Positions 9,621 to 19,108 of a stretch of 64,000 nucleotides of DNA are shown piece by piece. This DNA comes from Phaeosaccion multiseriatum. Its lineage: Eukaryota; Ochrophyta, other classes. Made by a program: the position numbers and the translations under genes. The notes under the pieces were generated by a model that worked only from the letters and a program-made list of their open reading frames with translations, ran no database searches and had not been told where the DNA came from. Every line of letters starts with the position of its first letter. Position 1 is the stretch's first letter. Where the stretch lies: contig CBCOSG010000001.1 of NCBI GenBank assembly GCA_965112735.1, forward strand, positions 124,001-188,000, given 5' to 3'.

Positions 9621-9874
9621 GACTTAGGTATTTAGGCAAGAACTTATTTAAAATTATTAATCGACTGAGTTTCATTTAAAAAAAGTTAAAATTTGAAAAT
9701 TGTGTTAGTAATAATTGGACCAAAGCTTTATTACTCCAACAAAAACACTATCTAACGAAGATAAGACTAACAGACTTTATAAAGAGAATTAAAATCAAAA
9801 CTTTTGCTTTCTAAATTTAACATTGTGTTAGTATACAAAGTAGAACAAGTATTTTTTAAAAAATTTAATTAAAG
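9621..9874. other. AT-rich spacer between trnK and nad3
   Basis: About 250 nt with no ORF or tRNA I can recognise. The words ATTGTGTTAGTA occur twice (near 9700 and 9825). It could hold the nad3-rps14-orf190 promoter, but no motif supports this. Confidence 0.3.
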
Positions 9875-10237
9875 ATGTCCTTATTTTTTCAAGATTATTA
9901 TGGTATTCTTATACTCTTGTTGTTAAGTTTTGGCGTGTCTAGTTTAATTTTTGGTTTATCTTACCTTTTAAGCACCAGTGCCGGTGATACTGAAAAACTT
10001 TCCACTTACGAGTGTGGGTTTGATCCTTACGAAGATGCTCGTAACGCTTTTGATGTTCGTTTCTATCTGGTAGCCATCCTCTTTTTAATTTTTGATGTGG
10101 AAGCTATCTTTTTATTTCCTTGGGGGGTAAGTTTAAGTCAAATGACTTATGTAGGATTTTGGGCCGGTATTGATTTTATTCTTGAACTTTGCTTAGGTTT
10201 TGTGTACGCTTGGAAAATCGGAAGTTTAGAATGGTAA
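9875..10237 (+). CDS. nad3: NADH dehydrogenase subunit 3, left-arm copy
   Basis: Membrane subunit of complex I whose loop lies at the quinone site. The 120-residue protein has the loop block YECGFDPYEDARNAFDVRF, including the conserved Cys, then FYLVAILFLIFDVEAIFLFPW. Its stop overlaps the rps14 start by 7 nt (ATGGTAA), indicating translational coupling or at least co-transcription. Identical in both arms. Confidence 0.96.
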   Translation: MSLFFQDYYGILILLLLSFGVSSLIFGLSYLLSTSAGDTEKLSTYECGFDPYEDARNAFDVRFYLVAILFLIFDVEAIFLFPWGVSLSQMTYVGFWAGIDFILELCLGFVYAWKIGSLEW

Positions 10238-10515
10238 AAGCTTGGGTACGCAGAGATCAAAAGCATCGAAAGGAAGCAGAAAGTCAAATAAACCGAAGAG
10301 TTCAATTTAAGTTAACAAAGACCTTGTTAAAAAGTCACCGGACTTGGTGGCTACAGGAAAAAAAATTTTCTGGCAGTTTGGTACGTCTAAATCGACGGTG
10401 TTTGGATACAGGACGCAGTAGAAGTGTGCTGCGCTCCCACCGTTTGTCTCGTTTAAGTTTTCGGAGGTTTTATAAGGCTGGCTTACTTTTTGGTATGACT
10501 AAATCGTCATGGTAA
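10231..10515 (+). CDS. rps14: Ribosomal protein S14, left-arm copy
   Basis: Small-subunit head protein, 94 residues, zinc-free type. The C-terminal block NRRCLDTGRSRSVLRSHRLS corresponds to the family RNRCxxTGRxRGxxRxFxLSR. The ATG at 10231 overlaps the nad3 stop. An upstream in-frame extension exists but lies inside nad3. Identical in both arms. Confidence 0.88.
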   Translation: MVKAWVRRDQKHRKEAESQINRRVQFKLTKTLLKSHRTWWLQEKKFSGSLVRLNRRCLDTGRSRSVLRSHRLSRLSFRRFYKAGLLFGMTKSSW

Positions 10516-10525
10516 TTGAACTACT

Positions 10526-11098
10526 ATGGAACAAAAATTAAGAAAAAAAATCAGAGGTCCTGAAAATATAAAAAAAAAAACAGTTTACATTTTTCCCCGA
10601 TATGAAAATCGTACCTTCTTGGAGAAGGTCGACCTGTTCTTTTTCAGACTTTTCAACATTGTTCTATTTGGGCTGGTAGGATTATCCTCCCTTCTTGAGG
10701 TATTAATGTTGGATTTATTTTTACATGGGGACACACGTTTTACCTCGGGGATAACCCCAGGGGTTATCGCTATTCTCATACTTTTCGGTTTTGCATTCTA
10801 TATTCTTGAATGGGAGGTCAAAGAAGATCCCGGAGTAACAGAAAACTTTGGGAAGTTTCAGGGATTAAGCCCCCTTTCCAAGATAAAGTTTACCCTGTTT
10901 TGGTTCGCACACTATATTTTAGTGTGCATATTTGGAGGGACTTGTGCCTATTATGCGTACAAATACTCTTGTCAGCACTACCACCTCATACCAATCTCGG
11001 AGACGTACCCATATGAACCCTATCTTGGGTCTTTGGGTATATTGGGATTGTTCATTCTCTGGTTATACCTTGACCCTCCACGCAAAAGAAAAGAATAA
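10526..11098 (+). CDS. orf190, family A membrane protein, left-arm copy
   Basis: Not recognised. The 190-residue protein has a basic N-terminus and about four hydrophobic helices (near residues 40-62, 76-95, 120-145 and 165-183), ending in a charged DPPRKRKE tail. Its second half is about 75 percent identical to orf176 at 13638, sharing FGKFQGLSPLSK, YHLIPISE and YPYEPYLG, so the two are paralogues. The N-terminal thirds share only the ENRTFLEKVDLF-type segment. A perfect inverted repeat GATAACCCC-A-GGGGTTATC lies at 10750-10768 inside it. It follows rps14 by 10 nt and precedes atp9. Conservation of the protein across two loci suggests function; I cannot name one. Confidence 0.7.
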   Translation: MEQKLRKKIRGPENIKKKTVYIFPRYENRTFLEKVDLFFFRLFNIVLFGLVGLSSLLEVLMLDLFLHGDTRFTSGITPGVIAILILFGFAFYILEWEVKEDPGVTENFGKFQGLSPLSKIKFTLFWFAHYILVCIFGGTCAYYAYKYSCQHYHLIPISETYPYEPYLGSLGILGLFILWLYLDPPRKRKE

Positions 11099-11141
11099 GA
11101 CCCCTATGGACTTTTACATTTGTTAAGAGGGGCTCATATAA

Positions 11142-11426
<285 letters not shown>

Positions 11427-11478
11427 ATTTATATAGCAAGATTAAACCTTCAGGTTATAACTAAGGACTTCGTCCTCG

Positions 11479-11550
11479 TCCTCAGTAGCTCAGAGGTAGA
11501 GCGAATGGCTGTTAACCATTAGGTCATTGGTTCGAATCCAGTTTGGGGAG
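11479..11550 (+). tRNA. trnN(guu): tRNA-Asn(GUU)
   Basis: Acceptor TCCTCAG/TTGGGGA, anticodon GTT in GGCTGTTAACC, discriminator G. Confidence 0.92.
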
Positions 11551-11655
11551 AGCTTTTATTAATTTTTATAAACTAGACTTAAAAAAGGAAAAGATTCGAA
11601 TTTATAAAATCATACAAATAAGTATAATTGGACATACGAAGTTTTGAAAAAGGCC

Positions 11656-13377
11656 ATGAGCTTTATTTTATCTTACGCTAGTGTTTTTCTTTTGCATCCT
11701 GTCTTTCTCCAGATTTCTTTGCCTTATTTTTTGAATCAGTCAAAAGTTTATGTTCAAGTCCTTTTGGGTAGTTTACATATTGTTGGGCTAACTTGGTTTT
11801 ATGGAGGAGAATACGGTTACTTTCTTGGAATTTGTAGTCTTGGAACGCTTCTTAGTTTTTATCTTCCTAAACCCAGCTTGCTCGGTCTTATAAGTTTTAT
11901 TTTTCTTCTTTTGTGTTCTTCTCCCGGCTTAGAAAACCTTTTCTTAGGGGTGATCGGTGGTGTGTCACTTCTTTGTGTCTTGCCTTCTTGTCAGGAATCT
12001 TTATGCAAGCAGATATGCTTAAGTATCGCAAGCGGAGCTTTTGTGTATTCTTTTTACCTTTGGACTTACTTCTCTTCTTTTACTCAACATTTTCAATGGG
12101 GCTATCAATGGTCTTGGTTCTATAGTTTGGGTTTAACTCAAGATTGGGGTGTAGATGGTTTATCTGTTTTCCTTTTTCTTTTAACCACTTTTCTTTTCTT
12201 TTTATGTACTCTTTCAGCTTGGGGAAGTATAAATCGAAATATAAGATCATACCTTATTTGTTTCTTAATTATGGAAATTCTTCTTTTAGCTGTGTTTTGC
12301 ACACTTGATTTAATGGTTTTTTACATCTGTTTTGAGGGAATTCTTATTCCCATGTACTTTGTTATGGGGTCCTGGGGATCAAGTAAAAGACGGATTTACG
12401 CGTCCACGTTGTTCTTTTTTTATACCCTCGGAGGTTCGTTGGCAATGCTTTTAAGCATTTTCTACATGTATGTAGAATGCGGAAGTACAGATTACATCAG
12501 TCTTATGAATCTGAATTGGACTAAAACAGAGGAATACTACCTTTGGTTAGGTTTCTTTTTATCTTTTGCTTCCAAATTGCCGATGTTACCTTTCCACGTT
12601 TGGCTACCTGAGGCTCATGTAGAAGCCCCTACTACGGCTTCAGTACTTTTGGCAGGAATTTTATTAAAGTTGGGAACTTACGGGTTCTTACGTTTTTCTC
12701 TGGGTCTTTTCCCATGGGCCAGCTTATACTTTAGCCCCTTTTTATCCAGTTTAGCAATTGTAGGGGTTGTGTATACTTCTCTTACAGCCATTCGACAGGT
12801 AGATCTAAAGCGTATTATTGCTTATACCTCTGTAGCTCATATGAACTTGGTAGTATTAGGAATGTTTAGTTTTACAACCTCCGGTATTCAAGGAGCTTTA
12901 TTACAAAGTTTGAGTCATGGTTTAGTATCTTCAGGCCTATTCCTTTGTGTTGGAGTGGTTTATGATCGTTATCACAACCGCCTTCTACCTTATTATGGAG
13001 GTTTGGTTCAAGTGATGCCTCTTTTTGTAATCTGTTTCCTTTTTTTTAGCTTGGCAAACATGGGTTTACCAGGAACCAGTAGTTTCGTAGGGGAGTTCCT
13101 TCTCTTAATTGGTATTTTTCACGTAAATACTCTTGGCTGTTTACTAGGAGGCAGTGGTATGGTGTTCAGTGCTATCTATGCTCTTTGGTTAGCCAATCGT
13201 ATGTGTTATGGGAATTTGAATACTCATCATATGACTGAATTTCATGATTTGAGTCCTCTGGATTTTGTAATACTGTGTAGTCTTATTCTATGTAGTCTAA
13301 TGATGGGTGTTCAGCCCTCTTGGTTTCTTAGTCCTATGGAATTTAGCATTCAATGCAGTCTACACCACTTTTATTAA
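11656..13377 (+). CDS. nad4: NADH dehydrogenase subunit 4, left-arm copy
   Basis: Antiporter-like proton-pumping subunit of complex I, about 573 residues and wholly hydrophobic. Family blocks: LPFHVWLPEAHVEAPTTASV, the following helix LLAGILLKLGTYGFLRF, and AYTSVAHMNLVVLGMFSF. The ATG at 11656 is taken as start; a TTG four codons earlier is also open. The protein is longer than many Nad4 proteins at its N-terminal end. Its last 25 nt overlap a small ORF in another frame. Identical in both arms. Confidence 0.95.
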   Translation: MSFILSYASVFLLHPVFLQISLPYFLNQSKVYVQVLLGSLHIVGLTWFYGGEYGYFLGICSLGTLLSFYLPKPSLLGLISFIFLLLCSSPGLENLFLGVIGGVSLLCVLPSCQESLCKQICLSIASGAFVYSFYLWTYFSSFTQHFQWGYQWSWFYSLGLTQDWGVDGLSVFLFLLTTFLFFLCTLSAWGSINRNIRSYLICFLIMEILLLAVFCTLDLMVFYICFEGILIPMYFVMGSWGSSKRRIYASTLFFFYTLGGSLAMLLSIFYMYVECGSTDYISLMNLNWTKTEEYYLWLGFFLSFASKLPMLPFHVWLPEAHVEAPTTASVLLAGILLKLGTYGFLRFSLGLFPWASLYFSPFLSSLAIVGVVYTSLTAIRQVDLKRIIAYTSVAHMNLVVLGMFSFTTSGIQGALLQSLSHGLVSSGLFLCVGVVYDRYHNRLLPYYGGLVQVMPLFVICFLFFSLANMGLPGTSSFVGEFLLLIGIFHVNTLGCLLGGSGMVFSAIYALWLANRMCYGNLNTHHMTEFHDLSPLDFVILCSLILCSLMMGVQPSWFLSPMEFSIQCSLHHFY

Positions 13378-13502
13378 GAAGTATTTTGTTTTATTCATTT
13401 TTGTTACCTTTTTTACTAATTGCTTACTTTGTGGTAGTTCTGCTAGGTTTCGGTTTAAGTTCTTACTTGCAAAATCAACTGCTTGATAAAAATCTAAGAT
13501 AG
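13353..13502 (+). CDS. orf49, small hydrophobic protein overlapping the nad4 3' end, left-arm copy
   Basis: A 49-residue ORF starting at an ATG inside nad4 (MQSTPLLLRSILFYSF) with a single strong membrane helix at about residues 11-36 and a polar tail ending QLLDKNLR. It overlaps nad4 by 25 nt in another frame and runs into an otherwise empty spacer, so hydrophobicity outside the overlap is not a shadow of nad4. No family recognised. It could be a short membrane subunit of respiratory or export machinery, or chance. Confidence 0.4.
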   Translation: MQSTPLLLRSILFYSFLLPFLLIAYFVVVLLGFGLSSYLQNQLLDKNLR

Positions 13503-13573
13503 GTTAAATTAATAATGAGAACCTTTACGCGATTTAGCGTACTGTTCAAATCATTCAATTACGAAAGTAAATA

Positions 13574-13660
13574 GGGAAAGTAAGCAAAAAGAAAAAGAAT
13601 ACCTCCCGAGTCAAAATAGAGAAAATTTATACGTCCTATGGGCACTAAAAAAAAATTTAT
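13574..13660 (+). repeat. Copy of the nad11 leader and first codons, upstream of orf176
   Basis: About 87 nt nearly identical to 21130-21216, which is the leader and start of nad11. The match runs through the start codon, so orf176 begins MGTKKKFI where nad11 begins MTTKKIFI. This indicates that a 5' end was copied onto a new coding sequence, carrying any translation signal with it. Confidence 0.88.
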
Positions 13661-14168
13661 TAGACCCTTCTTTAAGAATAGAAGCTTCTTAGAAAAGGTG
13701 GACCTATTCCTTTTTGCTTATTTCACTTGTATTCTATTTACGATGGCAGTATTATCATCCCTTCTTGAAGTGGGATCCTTACTAAACTTTTTAAAGGGAA
13801 AGAAAAGTTTTCCCTCGCCGATAATCGGGGGAGTTACCGGTCTTATCGTGCTTTGCGCTATAGGACTCTTCTTTTTTGACCACAGGGTCAAACAAGATTC
13901 CGGGGTAACAGTAAACTTTGGAAAGTTTCAGGGATTAAGCCCCCTTTCCAAAGTAACATTTTCCCTCTTTTGGTTCACACACTATATTTTAGTGTACTTA
14001 TTTGGAGAGGTTTGCGCCTATTATGGATGCAAGCAATTTTCTCATGTCTACCACCTCATACCAATCTCGGAGATGTACCCCTATGAACCCTATCTTGGGG
14101 CTTTGGGTATCTTGGGATTGTTGGCTGTATGCTTCTACATTGACCCTCCACGGGAGAGGAAAGAGTAA
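13638..14168 (+). CDS. orf176, family A membrane protein, left-arm copy
   Basis: Paralogue of orf190, 176 residues, about four hydrophobic helices with the shared C-terminal blocks NFGKFQGLSPLSK, YHLIPISEMYPYEPYLG and DPPRERKE. DNA identity is also high over the last 250 nt. Its leader and first residues match those of nad11, whereas those of orf190 do not, so the N-terminus was acquired separately. It lies between nad4/orf49 and rpl14. Function unknown. Confidence 0.7.
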   Translation: MGTKKKFIRPFFKNRSFLEKVDLFLFAYFTCILFTMAVLSSLLEVGSLLNFLKGKKSFPSPIIGGVTGLIVLCAIGLFFFDHRVKQDSGVTVNFGKFQGLSPLSKVTFSLFWFTHYILVYLFGEVCAYYGCKQFSHVYHLIPISEMYPYEPYLGALGILGLLAVCFYIDPPRERKE

Positions 14169-14266
14169 GAGTCCTGTAGACTTTTTATAAATTTTACTAA
14201 AGAAGAAGGACTAGTAAGAGCTTATGTTTCCCAATCTGCCTACTGCTTAAATAAAACAAAAACCTT

Positions 14267-14647
14267 ATGATTCAAACCCAAACCATGTTTCGCCTCGGAG
14301 ATAATTCCGGGGTCCAAAGGCTTCGAAGTATCAAAATAAAACCTTATCCACGAGGAGGTCAAGCTAAATTCGGTCAAGATCTTCTTGTGTCAATTCGCCG
14401 ACTCAAGTCAAAGGCTACTCAGCGTTATGGCTTACGGAAGGGAGATAAACTTCGAGGATTTATTTTACACACTCGTGCTATTCAAAGACGTAAAAATGGA
14501 TTGAACCTGCGTTTTGGTCACAATCGGGTACTGTGCTTTACCAAAAATCAGAAAGTACTAGGTAGTAGAGTGTTTTATCCACTTCCAATAGAACTAAGAA
14601 AGCGTAAATTTATGAAGGTGGCCAGTATGGCTCCTATATGGGTGTAA
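14267..14647 (+). CDS. rpl14: Ribosomal protein L14, left-arm copy
   Basis: Large-subunit protein at the subunit interface, 126 residues. N-terminus MIQTQTMFRLGDNSGVQRLR is diagnostic of L14, followed by the GDKLRGFILHTRAIQRRKNG segment. Its TAA stop overlaps the next gene start as TAATG, keeping the bacterial rpl14-rpl5 order. Identical in both arms. Confidence 0.93.
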   Translation: MIQTQTMFRLGDNSGVQRLRSIKIKPYPRGGQAKFGQDLLVSIRRLKSKATQRYGLRKGDKLRGFILHTRAIQRRKNGLNLRFGHNRVLCFTKNQKVLGSRVFYPLPIELRKRKFMKVASMAPIWV

Positions 14648-15084
14648 TGCAATTGATTTCTTTAAGAAAAGACGTTCACTGCCAATTATTGACCCAGAGT
14701 ATTGACCTAGCTAGTGTAAATAAGAAAAACACTCACCTTCCTTTACCTAGGCTTGTAGGAGGGAGCCCTTGCGGAGAAAACTCGCCTAGCCTTTGTTCAT
14801 TGGTATTTATGGATGTGGTGCATGGAACTAAGCCGAAGATTTTGGGTCCTAGATCCGTTAATCCAGGTAGATGTCATTTAGGAGGTTGGGTTAACAAAAA
14901 GGAGGGCTACGGATTTTGGGTACTTATGCAGGTGGATATTCTTCCTCAGGTGGAAACTAAAATTGAATCTCGTTTAAGTCTACCTTCTGAGAAAAGCCTT
15001 TTGAATTTTGCGTCATTGTATTCCATGGTCTATAACCAACCTAAAATTCACATCTGGTGGCAATTCAAAAGTAGTTTTTGGTAG
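14647..15084 (+). CDS. rpl5: Probable ribosomal protein L5, left-arm copy (divergent)
   Basis: Identified by position after rpl14 (bacterial spc order) plus weak similarity: VVHGTKPKILGPRSVNP and then HLGGWVNKKEGYGFWVLM follow the L5 core GQKPxxTxAxKSVAxFKxRxGxPIGxKVTLR, and PKIHIWW fits the C-terminal strand. L5 binds 5S rRNA in the central protuberance. About 145 residues, shorter than the usual 180. The start overlaps the rpl14 stop (TAATG); an ATG three codons earlier is possible. If the match fails it is a lineage-specific ORF. Confidence 0.55.
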   Translation: MQLISLRKDVHCQLLTQSIDLASVNKKNTHLPLPRLVGGSPCGENSPSLCSLVFMDVVHGTKPKILGPRSVNPGRCHLGGWVNKKEGYGFWVLMQVDILPQVETKIESRLSLPSEKSLLNFASLYSMVYNQPKIHIWWQFKSSFW

Positions 15085-15235
15085 TTCATAACATCTTAGT
15101 AAGTTGGTAGTCCTGATTTTAGAGATAAACTTAGTTCTACGGCTCTTCATGTGGCCATTTTCATAGTTTTCATAGGTAGATGACTAATTGTAAATATTAT
15201 AAGTAAGACTTTATAAAAGCCATGTTGTTCTGTAT

Positions 15236-15255
15236 TGGCCCCTTTATAGGGGCCA
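15236..15255 (+). terminator. Strong stem-loop after rpl5
   Basis: TGGCCCCT (15236-15243) pairs perfectly with AGGGGCCA (15248-15255) around TTAT. It lies between rpl5 and trnR. It could be a 3' end-processing or termination hairpin; no T-tract follows. The same hairpin lies at 42482-42501. Confidence 0.45.
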
Positions 15256-15351
15256 CAAAACAGGTGATGCCTGCCTGAAAAGAGTCCGTGGCATTTAGGA
15301 GGAAACTACAATACACTATGTTGTGTTGTGATTTCCACCTAGAGGCCCCCC

Positions 15352-15425
15352 AGATTTGTAGCTCAATTGGATAGAGTGTCGGATTTCGGTCCCGAGGGAT
15401 GTAAGTTCAAGTCTTACCAAATCTA
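15352..15425 (+). tRNA. trnR(ucg): tRNA-Arg(UCG)
   Basis: Acceptor AGATTTG/CAAATCT, anticodon TCG in GGATTTCGGTCCC. A decayed relative of this tRNA and its upstream flank lies before rps12. Confidence 0.88.
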
Positions 15426-15433
15426 AGTTTAAA

Positions 15434-15515
15434 GGAGAGGTGACCGAGTGGTTAATGGTGTCAGACTGTAAATCTGATGGAACTTCCTTCATAGGTTCGA
15501 ATCCTATCCCCTCCT
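15434..15515 (+). tRNA. trnY(gua): tRNA-Tyr(GUA)
   Basis: Class II-like tRNA with a long variable arm; acceptor GGAGAGG pairs with CCCCTCC with one mismatch; anticodon GTA in GACTGTAAATC. Confidence 0.9.
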
Positions 15516-17334
15516 GTGTGTAGGTTTTTTTCTGTCTTTTTGTCATTGTTGCATGGGTATTTTTGGATTTCAGTTCTCGTCTTTCCTTTGGTGACAACCC
15601 AGTTTTTGCTTTTGAACAAAGAAAAAAAAAGTTTTGGCGGGAAACTAAAACAAAAGTTCTGAGAAAAGTCTTTGATCTAAAAAATTAAAGAAAGTTTTGG
15701 TTGTCCGTTGATAATAAAAAAAATGAATACCACAAAAAAAATCTATTCTAGAATTCCCTTGTCTGGGTGGCTAAAACGCTTTAAATATAAGACAAAACAT
15801 ATCGATTAGAAAGATTCTTCCCACTACAAGCACAAAGGCAGATATTTGGCTTCAGAAGGCTTGTCCACAGCCAAGAAGAAAATTCTATTTAAGCTTTCTA
15901 TATAAAATCAAAAGATGAATTAAAATGTCTTTGTCAGTTTCGTCGATTTACAGGCTAAATTTAAGGAGAAAAGACAGGAGAGCTTTTGATCAACAAACTG
16001 TTCCCATAGAAACCAAAAGTCGACTTCGATGCAAAATAGACACCGAAAGTACAAAAGCTTCAAAACTTTAATTCTTTACTAAAAAACCTAATTTTTTGAT
16101 CTACACGATCCTAAAAAAAAATAAAAACTATGTTTGTTAGTCTTGCCAAAGTTTAAGTATATTGGTGTACTTCTTGATTCCTACTGACCTATTGTATTAT
16201 CACCCAGAAGCCTAATGCAAGGATAGGAAGGACTTATTTGATCAAAATGCCTCACTTATTAAGTTTTAGCATTAATCTACTCTAACTCAAGTTTTGACCC
16301 CTTATTTAAGCTTTTTACAGCCCTTAAAACCGTCACTCAAATGCGGATAAATAAAGCTTTACCAATAGACAAGCTAAAGTTCTTTTAAGTTTTCATCAAA
16401 TACAGGAAAATAAACAAAGTATTTCATCAACACAGTTTAGAACTATTTGGTCTGTTCTTTTTTTGTAAGCTCAAGTCTTTTCTTAGTTAGTCAGCTTCTG
16501 GCCGAAGCTTAGCTTAATTTAACCCCTAAAGATACTTGAGAAATAATAATTTTCCCTAAATTAGTAGAATAAGATTGCCTGCAAGACTTAGACCACACCA
16601 TAGAATCAAGTCAGACTTGGAGTGAAGTCTAGTTAAGAAAGAGGGGACTCTTAAGATAGCAGACTTGGTCGAAATTGAGATAAATAGAAGTGTGGAAGAC
16701 CAAAGATTGAGAAAGAAAACTATGTCTTTCGTCAATTAGAAACCGATTGTTTAAAAAATCCTTTGCAGTGTTTGATTTTCATTGAGCCTTAACCCCATTT
16801 TACGCCTAGAGACTAAATATTTTTTAAAAGGCACCGAAGAGAAGGTTAGATTGACAGTGAAACATTTAGTGGACGGAAGGTTTATTCTCTGGACCAAAGA
16901 TATAAGAGAACCTTTTCTATCGGTTCCATAAAATAAAGTTTATTAGTTCTAAAAGTATAAAGCACTTTACTTCATCTCAAATGGAGGCTATAATGTTGGT
17001 TATTAGGCAGCTGAGACTTTGGTAACTAGACTCAGCATCCCAATCATGCGCTAGTTAAAGTATAAAATTTCCTTGATTTGGTTATGATCTCTTAGTTAAA
17101 TATGAGGAAAAATTGCTCTTTCCGTCTAATAGAAATGAGTTAACAAACTCATTGATGGACATCTTTAATCAATCTTTTCTTTTTGATTAAGTTTTTAGGG
17201 AACAGACCCGAACAAAAAAGAGGAAAAAAAGAGGTACACTTAAAAAAGCCAAAAGTCTGCTCTCGTAATTAAACCAATCCTTTGTACTGAACCAAAACTC
17301 TGTAAGTGCTCGAAAAAACCTGTTCCTTACATTA
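15516..17334. other. 1.8 kb AT-rich spacer upstream of the rRNA region
   Basis: The longest gene-free stretch. No conserved ORF is visible; the best candidate is a 48-codon basic ORF near 15925 that I do not trust. A stem-loop TAATCAA/TTGATTA lies at 17166-17189. The position, immediately before the rRNA genes, suits a control region or replication origin, but no motif proves it. Confidence 0.4.
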
Positions 17335-17475
17335 GATTGTGTTTTCTCATATGAGAGGGCTACCAAATGCGAGTCCCATCTTTAGCACGAAACCCCAACC
17401 CTGTAGGATCTGGAGTGTAATTTGCAAATGGGCCCTACATACTGGCTGGTCCGGGAACCGGGGAAATTTATTTAT
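17335..17475 (+). ncRNA. GC-rich structured element before rns; candidate 5S rRNA
   Basis: An abrupt GC-rich island inside AT-rich spacer. A helix TGTAGG/CCTACA can form. Two short stretches recall 5S rRNA: GAGTCCCATC resembles the loop C region, and TACTG followed by TCCGGGAACC resembles the helix IV/V part of mitochondrial 5S. The classic 5'/3' closing helix is not obvious. Alternatives are another small RNA or part of the rns leader. Confidence 0.3.
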
Positions 17476-17555
17476 CCACAAGAATCTAAATCATAAAATT
17501 AAAATAAAGCTTTATAGACCACATCCCCCTTGTTTATTTCTTGGAAATAAAAAAG

Positions 17556-18868
17556 ATCAAAGACTTGAGTTTGATCCTGGCTCAGGATGAAGGCTAGGAG
17601 TATGCCTAACACATGCGAGTGTTGCCTTCTCTTAGAAGAAGAAAGCGCGAACGGGTGAGTAATACTTGGAAATCTGCCCTTTCTGAAGAAAGTAAGTAGG
17701 GAGTCTTCCCCACTTTTGCCTAATTTAGACAAAAAAGAAAGGAAGAATCCTCGAAGGATTAAGGAAGTAGGAAGGATGACAGCCTTCCTATTCAAAGATC
17801 CTTAGTTGGTCTGTGAGGTCGACCAGCCACATTGGAACTGAGACAAGGTCCAAGCCCCTGTAAGGGGCCAGCAGTGAGGAATCTTGGACAATGAGCGGAA
17901 GCTTGATCCAGCAATATTCCAAGGGGGAAGAAGGCTAAACTGGTTGTAAACCCCTCTCCCGTGGAAAGATTCAGACGCCATTCACAGGGGTAGTCCCGGC
18001 CAATTCTCGTGCCAGCAGTCGCGGTAATACGAGGGGGCAAGCCTTATCCAGAATGATTGGGCATAAAGGGTTCGTAGAGGGCATTTTCCTAGATCGTAAG
18101 ATAAATTCTACCCCCCAAGGGTATGACTTTTGACAAAACCGGGATGCTAGAGTCGAAGAGAAGATAACAGAATCACTTATTTAGGGATAAAATCCGTAGA
18201 CATAAGTGGGAATACCAGAGGCGAAGGCGGTTATCTAGATTCGCACTGACCTTCAGGGACTAAAGTGTGGGGAGCAAACAGGACTTGACCCCCTGGTAGT
18301 CCACACCCTAAAATATCAGCCTAGCTGTTTAGACTGAGAAGTTTAAGCATCTTCCCTGCTAAGGCTAAGGCTGCGCCTGAGAAGTACAGCATTCAGATCT
18401 GAAATTCAAAGGAATTGGCGGGGGCTTATACAAGTGGTGGAGCATGTGGTTTAATGCGATGCTACGCGCCAAACCTTACCAGTTCTGGAATACTTCTTTC
18501 CCTTTTCGGCCTCGGAGATAAGACCAAAGACAGGAAGTACAGGTATTGCATGGCTGTCGTCAGTCCGTGTCTTAGGATGTTAAGTTCACTCTTATAACGG
18601 ACGCAACCCTCTTGTGGCAGATAAAGCTCTTACCAAAGTTTTAATTGGTGAGTCCAACTTTGTCCATACTCCACATACTGCTTAGACTACGGTTTAAGAG
18701 GAAGGCGAGGATGAAGACAAGTCCTTATGGTCCTTATGAACTGGGCTACACACGTGCTACAATGGAAAGGACAATGAGTAGGAAAGATAAAATCAGTCTT
18801 TGCCAAACTTGAACACTTTCTTTGGTTCAGACTGAGGCCTGCAACTCGGCTTCACGAAGGCGGAATCA

Positions 18869-18901
<33 letters not shown>

Positions 18902-19064
18902 CTGTACCTAGGCTCTGTACAAACCGCCCGTCACATGTTGGAAGCCGGGCTTGCTCGAAGAATGTCAATGAAATGCTTTGTCTATTCTCTTGGATTTGAA
19001 AGTAGGCTTGGTAACTGAGATGAAGTCGTAACAAGGTAGTCGTAGAGGAATCTGCGGCTGAATT
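17556..19064 (+). rRNA. rns: Small subunit (16S-like) rRNA, left-arm copy
   Basis: About 1.5 kb bacterial-type SSU rRNA. Universal segments are present in order: GAGTTTGATCCTGGCTCAG near the 5' end, GTGCCAGCAGTCGCGGTAA near 18010 (one base from canonical), the 690/790 region, the 1100-1200 region with CATGGCTGTCGTCAG, GGGCTACACACGTGCTACAATGG near 18750, and AAGTCGTAACAAGGTAG near the 3' end. The 3' end is placed just after the last helix; no CCTCC anti-Shine-Dalgarno is seen. The two arms differ by one G in each of two G-runs (near 17922 and 18033). Confidence 0.95.
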
Positions 19065-19108
19065 CAAAGAAATAAGGTCTTGAACCTCAGGCGGTATAGA
19101 ATTTAAGA

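Noticed and set aside
10750-10768. Perfect hairpin GATAACCCC-A-GGGGTTATC as a terminator or mobile-element end
   Set aside because: It is inside the orf190 coding frame and not repeated elsewhere; the paralogue has only a shorter CCGAT/ATCGG palindrome there.
15925-16071. Short basic ORF (MSLSVSSIYRLNLRRKDRRAF...) in the spacer before rns
   Set aside because: About 48 codons, no family signature, and alone in AT-rich DNA; expected by chance.
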